Part shown: positions 8,313 through 18,372 of the stretch, piece by piece
Layout: each line of letters begins with the position of its first letter
How positions within the stretch are numbered: position 1 is the stretch's first letter
Translations under genes and position numbers: made by a program
Notes under the pieces: generated by a model
What the model saw: the letters and a program-made list of their open reading frames with translations, nothing else
The model's database searches: none
What the model was told of the DNA's origin: nothing
Assembly: GCA_029747585.1 (NCBI GenBank)
Contig: JAPEVF010000790.1
Span: 1-20,820, forward strand
DNA length: 20,820 nt
Origin: Pleurotus djamor
Taxonomy: Eukaryota; Basidiomycota; Agaricomycetes; Agaricales; Pleurotaceae
Direction: 5' to 3'

Positions 8313-9246
8313 ACAACTTCTCCGGAATCTCTTATATGAAAGAGTGTCTCGCAATTCTAGCACACGGGCATTGAGGACAGAATTTTCAGTGGTAAATCCA
8401 GATCACTGAGGCATGTGGCAGAGAAATTTATCCAGGCAGAGACACCTCAAAAGGTCGTAATCGCCACGGTTGGCGGATCTGGGGAAAGTGAGCGCTGGAA
8501 AATCAGGTGGAGGTTGAGCAGGTGCTGAGCGAGACATCCCAGGGAGCTTTTCGAAGGATGTGTTCATTGATGTGAATTACGGAACAGTCATGATACTAGC
8601 ATACCACATTACAGTCAGCTTATCATCATCAACCGTGAGCAGTGATTGATGAGCTCAACAGAGTCCTGAGAAGGCGGTTGGAGACAAAGAGCGTGATAAT
8701 ATTTGACGGTCCATCATGCATCATGCATAAATCTGGACGCAAGGTATTCCACTGAAGTGGATGCGACGGGCTATTCAAAGCTCAAGCTCAAGTCCAAGGC
8801 GGCGTACCGCCTCCCTTTGTTCGTGGATTCCCTGATGCCTGAGGGAATTTTCCCGCTGAAAAGTCGAATTCGGGCTGGCAGTGGCGACTCAGTGGAGATG
8901 AACAGCAATTTTCAAGAAATTTTGATTGGGTATGTAAGAAGTAAGTACTAGTAGAGTAGAGTACGGCGCGCTCACGTGAGCTCGAAACTGGCACAGCATA
9001 TGCAAATAACCCAATATGGTCAGAACCCTCGATCGTGTTTGCGCCACAACCGCTCTTCGTCTTCCACCATTGTCTCCGTCAACTTCAATGTCATCTCAGA
9101 CCATGTAAGTTGGTTGTTGATAACTCTACGTGAGCTATCCCCGACATCTATCTCCAAACCCCAAATGGTCATCGTCAACCACCGCTACCGTGCGTCGGCC
9201 GTGTGTTGCATCCTTACATTTAGCTCTGCAAACTAACCTCAAGTCG
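8313..9246. other. Intergenic region upstream of FunK1 A
   Basis: No secure gene. A stretch around 8370-8520 has a frame with KSRSLRHVAEKF, faintly like the KSLRHLVF motif of the F-box gene, and could be a decayed relic. At 9014-9104 the ATG frames followed by a GTAAGT donor (9105), and the GTGCGT donor at 9190 with the CTAAC...ACAG acceptor ending at 9261, hint at one or two upstream exons of the FunK1 gene. I could not join them in one frame with confidence. Confidence 0.4.
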
Positions 9247-11993
9247 ATGAATAAAAAACAGACCCTGCGCACTGCTCGTAGCAACGCAGGTACTGCTGGA
9301 ATGATACATATTCTCCCCAATATTGCTTTAGAGATGGACGGAGAGGTGTCCGTCCTTTCATTGGCGAGCTTTCTCGAGTCCTACCTTCCATCCAAACCTA
9401 AAGACGAGGTCGTTGACGGATTCGTTACTCAAGCTGTTAAATATCGTCTAATGCGTCGCTCTGGAAAGAATCTTCGCTTCTCTGAGTTCATGACCACCCC
9501 GACTTCAGCTCCAGGAGTACTAGAAGACAAAGTCTATGCGCCCCTCGAGGCCATTGGCAAAGCCGTCGCTGCCTTTAAAGGGTGGCCCGACCATGAACGC
9601 AATGAATATGATCTGGTCCCATGCCCTGCGAATACAATTCGCTCGCATATCAATGGATCAAACAACAAGATTGATGGATGCTACAAGAAACGATCCAGCG
9701 AGCGGGCGATCAATGCCCATGAAATCGCTGTCGTTATCGAAGCGAAATTGGACGCCAAGCTCACGGTCAAAGTATGTGGCCTTCATAATCACCTTCATAC
9801 CTGCTTCTTATCTGTTGCAGAACAACTTGCAAGCTGCGTCTGCCAATGTCCAGATTATGAATGATGATCCTCGTCGAATGTTTTCCTTCTCAGTACGTTT
9901 TCTCGGCCTTTCTCCAATTTCGGCTGCTGATCCACCATGTGTAGATGACTATCGTTCGAGATCAGGTCAGCCTGTGGTATTACTCAAGATCTCATACCGC
10001 CGTATCGGAGCCGTTCAATTTCGTTGAAGTACGTCGTTCGACATCTTCCTACGATCCCTTGATTAACTTTCCTCTAGAATCCGAAAATGTTCATCAAAAT
10101 ATTGATGTCGTTCCAGTTTGCATCCGAAGAAGAGCTTGGGTTCGATCCATACGTGAAGCGCGAAGATGATGGTCAGTATGTCTTCGAAATTCGTCAGAAA
10201 GAGGGTCCGTCGCGACGCTTTCGCACCGTCAAAATTCTGTCGGAATATCGCTCGAACAACATTACTGGACGGATGTCTCGCATCTGGCTTGTTCAGGAGC
10301 TCAACACGAACAACTTTTACGTGTTAAAGGACGTCTGGTTGGAGGCCACGGCTGCGACCGAGCTGAAAATCCAGACTTCGATCTTCTCTGATTTCGAATG
10401 CTTTGTCAAGGGCCCTCGATCAGAAGAGCAAGAGAGAGTTTACAACGCGTTCCAGGATGCAAGCAAATACAAGATCTCGATCGATGACCTGGCAAAGGAT
10501 GACAAGTTCAAGGATTACTTCATGACCATCATTGCCGATGACGTCTGTGGGGAATCCAAGGCCCGCCCGGAAAACGCGAAAGTGAAGCGTGGTCTCTTCA
10601 ACACCTCCGTGATTTCTTCGACGCCGGCAGCGTCTACGTCGACGAAGAGCAGTCAGCGACAACCTTCGGGAACTCCGCGCCCNATGGCTGCTGTGACGAA
10701 TCACGTACCCGCCCAACNTCGNACGTACGTTCCNCGTCANCACTATCGGGTCGTTTTCGAAGAGTTCTGNACNACTGTTNGCGATCTCGAGACCATGGGA
10801 GAGGTGGCATCGGTTCTCGAACACGCTGTTACTGGTAAGGCTGCTCATCCTCTTCTTTTGCATATTGACGCTGATTTCCACACCTAGCTCTTCGCGTGAT
10901 GTTTTGTGCGGGATGGGTACATCGTGATATTAGCTCGGGTAATGTCCTCGCCTTCAAACGCGAAGGATCGATGCAGGGAAAGGTGTCTGACCTCGAGTAT
11001 GCGAGAAGATACCCACCTGATGCAACCTACCAAGCAGCTGCCGATCCAAAAACGGTGAGCTCCCACTTTCCCTATACACCTCTCTATCATCTTTCTCATG
11101 TTGCCTAGGGCACGCCCTATTTCATGCCCCACGAGATCCTGGGTTCCGCTTTCCTCCTTAATGTGGTTCGCGTTGTCAAAGTCGAGCCGGTCCAAACTTT
11201 TGACGGCCTTTTCGCCGACCTGGAACCCACTGAAAACACAAATCCTCCCCCAGCACAATCCGGCCCTATCTTTAACTACCAACATGATCTCGAATCCGTA
11301 TGGTGGATCTTTCTTTGGACAGCAACGAGGCGAGTTTCACATGAACCTTCTCGCAACAAGTTCAGCCCCGTCTTCCACAACAGTATTTCCCATGTCACTA
11401 ACGAAAGAGGGTCGTGCTTCCGACTCAACATCCAGCAGATTCTTGTGGAAGCTCTGGCTCCCTCGTTGCGAGGTCTTTCTAAAGCACTTGAGAACCTGCG
11501 ATCCTTCCAAGTCAAATTTTATCAAGACCGCGAGGCCGACAATAAACTCGAGTCTCCATCATCTTACACTGAAGTCCACGACCTATTTTCTGCCTTCTTC
11601 CGAATGATCATCTCGCATCCCGAGCCCTGGGCCACTACTCTTTTGATTGCCCATGACAAGGACGACATCGGTAGTGACATTGGGCAACCACAGCGCGTGA
11701 AGCCTCCCCGAGTCTCAAAGAAACGAACTCGGGATGAATCCTCGCAGGCCGAAGCAGGCCCGTCGACACGTGATGCAGTCGATGCGCCTTCGCCCAAGAG
11801 GCTTTCACGTCAACGCACAGCGAAGAATGACATGCCGCCGCCAAGCGGACCTGTTACCCGCTCATCGATTAAAGGGAGCACATCTACCAAAGGGAGCACT
11901 GCCAAAGGCAATTCATCTACCAAAACGAAGCGACCTGCGAAGGCGTCGCCAGTGAGACAATCTAGCAGGGGTAAATCCAAGAATAGGGCATGA
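9247..11993 (+). CDS. Fungal-specific kinase FunK1 family, copy A
   Basis: Six exons: 9247-9771, 9821-9892, 9945-10028, 10078-10834, 10888-11054 and 11109-11993, with introns of 49-54 bp. The product is about 829 aa from the in-frame ATG at 9247; an upstream exon is possible. It matches the FunK1 (Pkinase_fungal) layout: an N-terminal region with EMDG, a VLKD lysine near residue 311, the catalytic loop VHRDISSGNVLAF (Asp493, Asn498), SDLEYARR in place of DFG (Asp514), GTPYFMPHEIL at 536-546, and HDLESVWWIFLWTATRR. The key residues are intact, so catalysis is plausible. The last ~95 residues are basic and low-complexity (KKRTRD, SPKRLSRQR, repeated KGST, SRGKSKNRA) and may act as a nuclear signal. 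Eight ambiguous bases at 10683-10780 fall before the catalytic loop. FunK1 kinases are expanded in Agaricomycetes and their substrates are unknown. Copy B on the minus strand has the same exon plan. Confidence 0.87.
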
Positions 11994-12112
11994 AGGACTC
12001 TGGTTTTTCGTTTATCTTCTTTGCAATTCTCTCCTTTTTGTACAATTACACCTACACATCCATTTATCGTGCATGTTTTCAACACATTTTCGGGATCTCA
12101 TTCATGTATTTT
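9707..12112 (+). repeat. Inverted repeat arm 1 (FunK1 A and its 3' UTR)
   Basis: The sequence from 9707 (matching the window edge at 20820) to about 12112 is similar to the reverse complement of 18373-20820. Similarity covers the exons and continues about 120 bp past the stop codon, including an ACACCTACACATCCATTTAT block that is identical in both. Some weaker matches (GATCTTGGACG) recur a little further out, near 12160 and 18290. Confidence 0.85.
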
Positions 12113-12663
12113 CGACGCAATTTGAATTTCAGGAGTCAGATTCTCAATTAGTGCGTAAGACCAATCTTGGACGGAGGCAGGTCCCTGTAGAGTACTTAGT
12201 ATTCAATATTCAATATTCAGCGCCAAATCTCAACGGATGTCAAACCGATCACTATATTCGCTAAGTTCTCGGCGTATCAGAGACTTGCTACATCAATCAT
12301 GGACCTACAGGGCCCCAGAGGATGGGAGAGTATCAGGGAATGCGTGAACAGGAAGATGTAAAACAAAACTAGTGCTCATCTAACGGAGCACGTCTATGAT
12401 TTTCTGGGTGAGTTTACAACCACAAGGTACCCATGTCAGAGCCAATAGCACCCGTTCCGATCTTCTTTGATTCCTGCAGAAGGAAGACCAGCAGTCAGAC
12501 TCAAGAAAGGACTCCAATGTATCTCCGTAACATGTTCCATCGAATCGCCCCATCCCCAATCATCCTGACACTCCCCACGATCTTTGTCTCTTCGTCAGGA
12601 TGCTGAGCCAACCCACCCGTCCTTCAACAAGGATAACTGGTAACCGGTAACCTATAGAGTATA
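12113..12663. other. Intergenic, downstream of FunK1 A
   Basis: About 550 bp. No gene or structured element recognised. It begins where clear similarity to the FunK1 B 3' flank ends. Confidence 0.45.
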
Positions 12664-14313
12664 CTAACGCATCGACAGCGAGCCGCTGGTCATCATCTCG
12701 AGGTTCGTATATCGGGGTAGAGGGGGTGGTGGGAGGTATCCCGTTACACACAGAGCTAAGTTGACGATCCCGGTGTATTCGGTGATGAAGGGCTCGGGTC
12801 CGGTGGTTGACGTGATAATAAGCTGGAAAGTGTGTCAGCCATCTTGATGGAGGGCGAATCATGGGGACGAACTTCAGGGCTATTTTCGAAGAGGGGTGAA
12901 TATTGAATACTTGAGTGATCAACGAAGGGGTGGTCCACAGATAGGACTCACTTATGAGATCAGGATACCCCCTCCAAGACATCGTACGCCTGGAGGGCAG
13001 GTATGAGATGAGAAATACTAAATAGAGAACATACATTCGACACCCAGCCCCATACGCGCACCTCCTCTCCTTTGCACCTCAATCTCTGGCGCCAATTCGT
13101 CGGCACTGAAACCGCTCAATCCACGTTCCCCGCCTATCCTCGACAAGTCCAACCTCTTCAACGCCGTAACCAACTCTACACCCCCGATATCACCATACCC
13201 TCCACTAGCACTACCCTCTTCACCCGCGTGGAGACCACTTCCGTGATCGTATGACCATTCTGAATTGGCGAGTTCGCATAGGTTGCACTCCATAACGAAC
13301 CGCAAGGCAGAAAGCCAGCCGTATTCTGGGAGCAATATGCGTATTCCGAAGGGTAACGTTCATCGTACCTGTTCCGTGACAAATCTAAGTCATCGATGCG
13401 GTATTCAGGTCGATGTCGGCTCGAGCGGTCACGGGGAGTCCTGGTCCGGTCCTTCTGCCACTGGCTGACTTTCAGGCGCGTTGTCTGTGGAGGACTGAAG
13501 CTCTCGTGATTACCGTATCCTTGTCGGGTAAAGTATTCCGTCGACGCGTCCCATTCGAGGAGAGTGAATGTACCTTAGCATTGCTCCACCGCTGGATACC
13601 TCATACCGTATGCTGTGCTCCTCGCCAACCTCCTCGCATGAATCCTATCTGACTCTTCTGCATGCCACACCTCCCCATCGCCGCCATCTCTGGGGAAGGA
13701 TGTAGACATCCTAGGTGTTGTAGGGTCAAGCCCGACAAGGAATCCAAGCTTTTGAAACGGTAGTTCGTGGTCCAAATGTTCCTGGACGTCATTATCTCGG
13801 CCCTTGAGGGCAAGAGATGCGGATTGAAGCGGTAGACCCTGCGGACCAAGGAGGTAACGAGACACGTAGTCGAGGTTTAATGAAGTCGGTATCGTTGACT
13901 CAGGTGATAGCAAGGGTGGTAGTAGAGAACAGGCGGGATGGGTGGGAGCTGATAATCGCGGCGCCTAGAGGCTCGGATGATAGCAAGATCCCTGCAATTT
14001 GGCGAAGACAATCGGCATCACATTTCTACACGAGCAAGTCTATCAGTAGGCAGCAAAAAGTTGATCATAGAAGAATCACCGAACCATTCAGCGCATACTC
14101 CCTCCTCGCGCGTACGCGTCTCTGATATTGTGATTCCCATGGGTAGGACACCGCAGCGACGGCATCTTCTACGCGGCCCTTCTTACGTAGCTTTCTGCAA
14201 ATCCAAATAAAGTCTCGTATCACCAAAATTACTGAGGAAGATTCGTCGCCATAGGTGGCGATCGTCCATTGATTGGTCGTGAAATTTGAATTAGTCTGTG
14301 GAGGAGTTTGCAA
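12664..14313 (-). other. Coding-like minus-strand stretch, gene structure unresolved
   Basis: Several minus-strand segments read like protein but lie in different frames. An 82-codon ATG ORF (14313 down to 14065) starts MQTPPQTNSNFTTNQW. A frame at 13913-13575 contains SLNLDYVSRYLLGPQG. A 133-codon open stretch without ATG (13574-13176) contains RQGYGNHESFSPPQ and many Arg/Asp/Tyr. A frame at 13335-13018 contains ELVTALKRLDLSRIGG. A stretch at 12822-12664 reads TGPEPFITEYTGIVNLALCV. Possible GTTCGT and GTATGT donors and CAG acceptors occur between them, but I could not build one continuous model. It may be a multi-exon gene of unknown function, or a decayed one with frame breaks. No domain is recognised. 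Confidence 0.28.
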
Positions 14314-15220
14314 ATTTGGGAGAGGGAAGCGATAGATTTCGAGCAGCCAGTGGTAGCCATACGATTACGACTTCCTCGAGCAGTTCAAAGGGGGAAGATG
14401 GCCGACCGGGACTTACTTTTTCTGGATACACGATCGTTATTGACTGTGAGAAGATGCATTCTCACGGTCACTGGGAGTGAAAGTTGACATCGGGTTTGAA
14501 TTTGAACTTCGAACACGACGAGTCGGATCGACGACCAAGCATTTTGGACAAATTTGTTTCGAATCATTCCAGCCACCGCCTGCTGCCAGGAGTGCACCTC
14601 ATCCAGGATCATCCATCAATTCTACACCCATGCAATACTGAAGATGTGCTTGGTTGCTTAGCTTATGGACGAAAGTTGCTCACATGTCCAAAGTCTCAAC
14701 TTTTGACGACGGTCTCGGTATGTAGAGTCGGAACTGCTCTGTCGATGCTACAGAAGGTTAGCCCTCTTTCTCGTCACAACGTTCTATTCCCCAAATTTGT
14801 GCTAAAGATGTGCCGCGATCATTTACGACAGATGCTATGCAAGGAGCATACTTGCTTTCAACGCGGCTGGGACACGGGTTTTCAAGGGGACACCGAGGCA
14901 CAGAGCTATTGTTTATGTGCTCAATGCCTAGCGCACTTCGACTATCCCTCATTGGGCTGGGCTTTAGATGGGCTCAATATCTACGCCTTGGACTACTGTG
15001 AAAGTCGCCCAGTCGGTCTAAAGTTGGCACCTTCTTACTGTCCGCCAAACGCTAACGCCTCCAAAGCTGTTGGAAGCCAATTTGCGCTAAAATGATTAAA
15101 AAGCCATCCGGTGAATGGTAATACCCAGAGTCCTCTCAAAGGTCAGTCTCCGCCTCATCGTTGCAATTGGCGGACGTGCGCTCATATCATCTTCAGGCTC
15201 TGCTTTCCACATCTCGCAAG
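14314..15220. other. Upstream region of the secreted-protein gene, with one long unexplained frame
   Basis: A plus-strand frame is open from 14484 to 15095 (203 codons; first ATG at 14745). The translation is Cys-rich near its end (CLCAQC) but shows no signal peptide or known motif, and its tail lies in the likely promoter of the gene at 15221. I regard it as probably non-coding. Nothing else is recognised. Confidence 0.35.
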
Positions 15221-17848
15221 ATGAAGTGGTACTTCGCTACGCTCCTTCTGTACACAACTCTCGTGTTGGCCGCGCCTGCGAACGACTGGAGTAAGCCATG
15301 CTTCAATGGCGAATGTGCCTACGATGTCCACCCATCGACTGGTAACTCTGGTGCCATCCGAATGGTATGTCGTTTCACGCAATTTCCACTCTATCCTTCT
15401 CACCTCGTATCTTCCAGAGCGGCGCAGCGATTACGGACATTACGCCCGCTGCAGGCTGGGTCATCCTCGACTGTGATCCTCATTCCATGGAGCAGGAGAT
15501 TCGGCTCGTATGCTCGACTGCCAACCACGAAGAAGCCGGTTGCAACCACGTTTTCGATAACGGTGGTGCGGAGCATAAAGTAGTCCGTTTGCCCGAGAGC
15601 GTAAGCCACTTCGAGGAATCTCCACACCGTTAACCTCATACGCGTTCCATTTAGTGCTCCCAAGCCCCCTTCTTGCGCATTTCCAGCGCGAGAGTCGCTG
15701 AAGACCAATCCATTCCTCACCACGCTGCACACAAAATCACCAAGCGTGACGGTGTCAACCCAACCGTCCACATACTCAGTGTTGACACCAATTGGGCTGC
15801 CTCCGATGTCTCCAAGGTCGGAGCGGTTACTTTCAATTTCATCGGAACCAATACACCTGATCCGGAAATGATGAACTTGCGTCCCAGCGCCAGCGCCACC
15901 AAACCATCACCTGCAGCGGCGAGCCCTCAGGCCCACGTATCCAAGCGTTCAAGTGACGGCCTCTTCGACTGGTTCTCCAACGCTTTCAACACGATCAAGG
16001 ACGCCGTTGTTCATGCTGCTCATACCGTTGCAAACGCGGTAGTCAACACCTATAAAAATGCGGTATCCAGCCTCAAAAGTGTGTTCTTCGATCTATCCCT
16101 CATTCATTACTGACTCATCTGCCACTTTCTCTCTTCGCCCAACAGAGTTGACATCCTTCGAAATCAACCCCGAGTTCGTCAAGGACGTCAAACTCGACAC
16201 GGGGGGCCAGATGATCGATGTATTCCACTTGGAGAAAGAACATGCTCCCAACTGTCATTCTGCGGTCGCAGGGGTGCTCACCGTCTCCGCTGGAGGAACT
16301 ATTGATGCTCATGTCAAGTTTGGTTTGACCGCCAATGGCTCGGTTATCCCTCCCCAAGTAAGCCCATTCCTTCCTCGTATGTCCACCTTTATCGACTTGA
16401 AAAATTTCCCAGATTGGCAGCTACGCTGTGTACGCAAGTAAGTTTCAAAGCTGTAGATTCTTTATGGCTTGTGATAACCCGTGCCTCCAGTTGTTGATGG
16501 CGATGTCGATGTCTACATCGCAGTTGACGCTACTGTTATCGTATGTGTTCTCTCACCCGGAAAATCGAGTACATCTCAGTTCGATCCCGCTGTAGGGACA
16601 TCTCGAAACACCACGCGCCAAAATTATCGAAGTTTCTATCAGTCCCTTACAAATTCCTGGGTGAGTCCTCGTCGCTGTCTTGCGTTCGTAACATACCCTC
16701 ACAACGAATCAGAATTATCTCGCTCGGTCCTTACGTCAAACTTGAAGCTCAAGCCGACCTTGATCTCTCTCTTGAGGTTCTCATCAACGCCCATCTCAAG
16801 TATAAACTGTGAGTTCATGGTACTCGAACTTCGTTTGTCTGTGTGCTGATCTTGATCTTCCAGCGAACAACGTATGTCATGGCTCGCCTGTCAGCATGCT
16901 GTTCACCGCACTCATGCGTCCTAGTCGAATTCTGGTACCCCAAGAAGCTCACAGAGGAAGACCCTGAAGCAAAGAGCGGCTACAAACATTTGAACCTACA
17001 ACCGGCGCGTACGTTCATCGCATCTCTCTTGTTCTGCCGTTGTGAACACTCGTACCACCTTAGCTGTCACCGTCGAGGCATCCGCAGAGATTGCCGCTCA
17101 AGCTAACATCACTGCGTGAGTTCCCCTAAACGTCGCCTGTTTCCTTTCATCGTGTTTACCAATAATGGCAGGCACTTGATCCCATCGCTTCACATCGGTT
17201 CGCGCGATCCTTCTTCTGCTTCAAACTACGCACCAACGTCATGTTTCTAGGGTTGACTGCCTTGGCTGGCGTTGCCTCCGCCAGTGGTTACATTGAAGTC
17301 GATGCTTATGCCAAGCTTGCCTTACAAGGTCATGCTTCCATCCAGGCAGCTAACCATCACCACCGCGAACTCGATTCTGGCCTTGAACGTCGCGCTCTGA
17401 GCTATGTACCCCCATACCTAGGGGCCAGAGGTCTCCAGGCCGCTGATGAAGTTACCGCCCAATTCTCTGGGTGCCTCGGTATCCATGCCGGCCTTGTTAT
17501 CCGTGCTGGAGCACAAGGTACCTTGGGATCACTTCACGGCGAAACACCCACCTGGGAGATCTTCCGTCTCCACAACGAAATTTCTATCCTCAACGTACGA
17601 ACATCCCGTATTCTTGTTCTTAGACGACGCTGACGATATGACGATAGATCTGCTGGCCACATGCCGGAAAACGTGAAATCTCGTCGGCACCGAAGACTTC
17701 ACTTCAAAGGAGAGCCTCCGATAATGGGTTCCAATGCGGTAGCGGCACAAGAAGCCATGCCCAGACAGCCCACACTGATGCCCACGTGTGAGTACCTTGA
17801 CCTCCTTCACTCGGCTTCTATATCCTTAACTTGTCTTTTAGCATGTAA
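15221..17848 (+). CDS. Large secreted protein of a basidiomycete family (DUF7223-like), 15 exons
   Basis: Exons: 15221-15364, 15418-15600, 15655-16078, 16146-16357, 16413-16437, 16491-16540, 16596-16660, 16713-16808, 16864-16871, 16925-17008, 17064-17115, 17172-17197, 17251-17594, 17648-17787 and 17842-17848. Introns are 52-67 bp, all GT...AG, and phases agree throughout. The product is about 619 aa. Residues 1-18 are a signal peptide ending VLAA, followed by PCFNGECAYD and ITPAAGWVILDCD. These features and the later IPGIISLGPYVKL and ITAHLIPSLHIG blocks match a secreted fungal family I know as DUF7223; the name is from memory. Its function is unknown. Dibasic sites (KR at 139-140, 206-207 and 579-580; RR at 503-504 and 592-593) suggest Kex2 cleavage. 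Residues 211-251 form a likely amphipathic helix. Exon 9 has only 8 nt, and exon 15 adds two codons and the stop; without the last splice the frame ends at 17791. Confidence 0.82.
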
Positions 17849-18372
17849 GTCGGGCGTATGGTAGCTCACAAACTATAATAACTGGGATTAGCGGGCTGCA
17901 CTAAGCGGTGCTGTGTGCCTGGTGTCGTACTAGCTCCAAGTACTCCTTGACATCATACCATAATATGTTTCACGTTGTGAATAATCCCGTGTCGACCGCG
18001 CTTTTCTTGCTACGTGTCGCCTCAGAGTGGTTGCCCTGGACAGTGGATGAGTTCGGTGCTGCTTCAACGGGGGTGGACTTGCTTGATCGCCTAGTAACAG
18101 GGGCCCATATAAAGGACTGGAGGAGGATTCCTCACTCCCGTCACCCTCTGAGTCCATTCAACAATCGCTGGACTCTGACCTCGAGGCCTTAACAATGAGG
18201 TCTCCTAGGCCTCTGAGGCCGACGGCCTGGGGTCGGGGGTAGCGGGGAACAGACCATGGCGGCATTTAAAATTTTCCTGGTTACGTCCAAGATCGTATCT
18301 CGCCGGTCAGATGCAAGAGAATCCTGGGTGTCTGAAACAAATTCGAATTATATAGGACGGTTCCGCTTCGGC
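17849..18372. other. Intergenic spacer between secreted-protein gene and FunK1 B
   Basis: About 520 bp. A TATA box (TATAAA, 18108-18113) on the plus strand is followed 87 bp later by an ATG (18195) in AACAATG context, which opens only 15 codons (ending 18242). The GGCCT/AGGCC-rich stretch at 18183-18230 can form short hairpins. No other feature seen. Confidence 0.4.

Noticed and set aside
14484..15095. 203-codon plus-strand open frame
   Set aside because: No ATG until 14745, no signal peptide or motif, and its end runs into the likely promoter of the gene at 15221; length alone is not enough.
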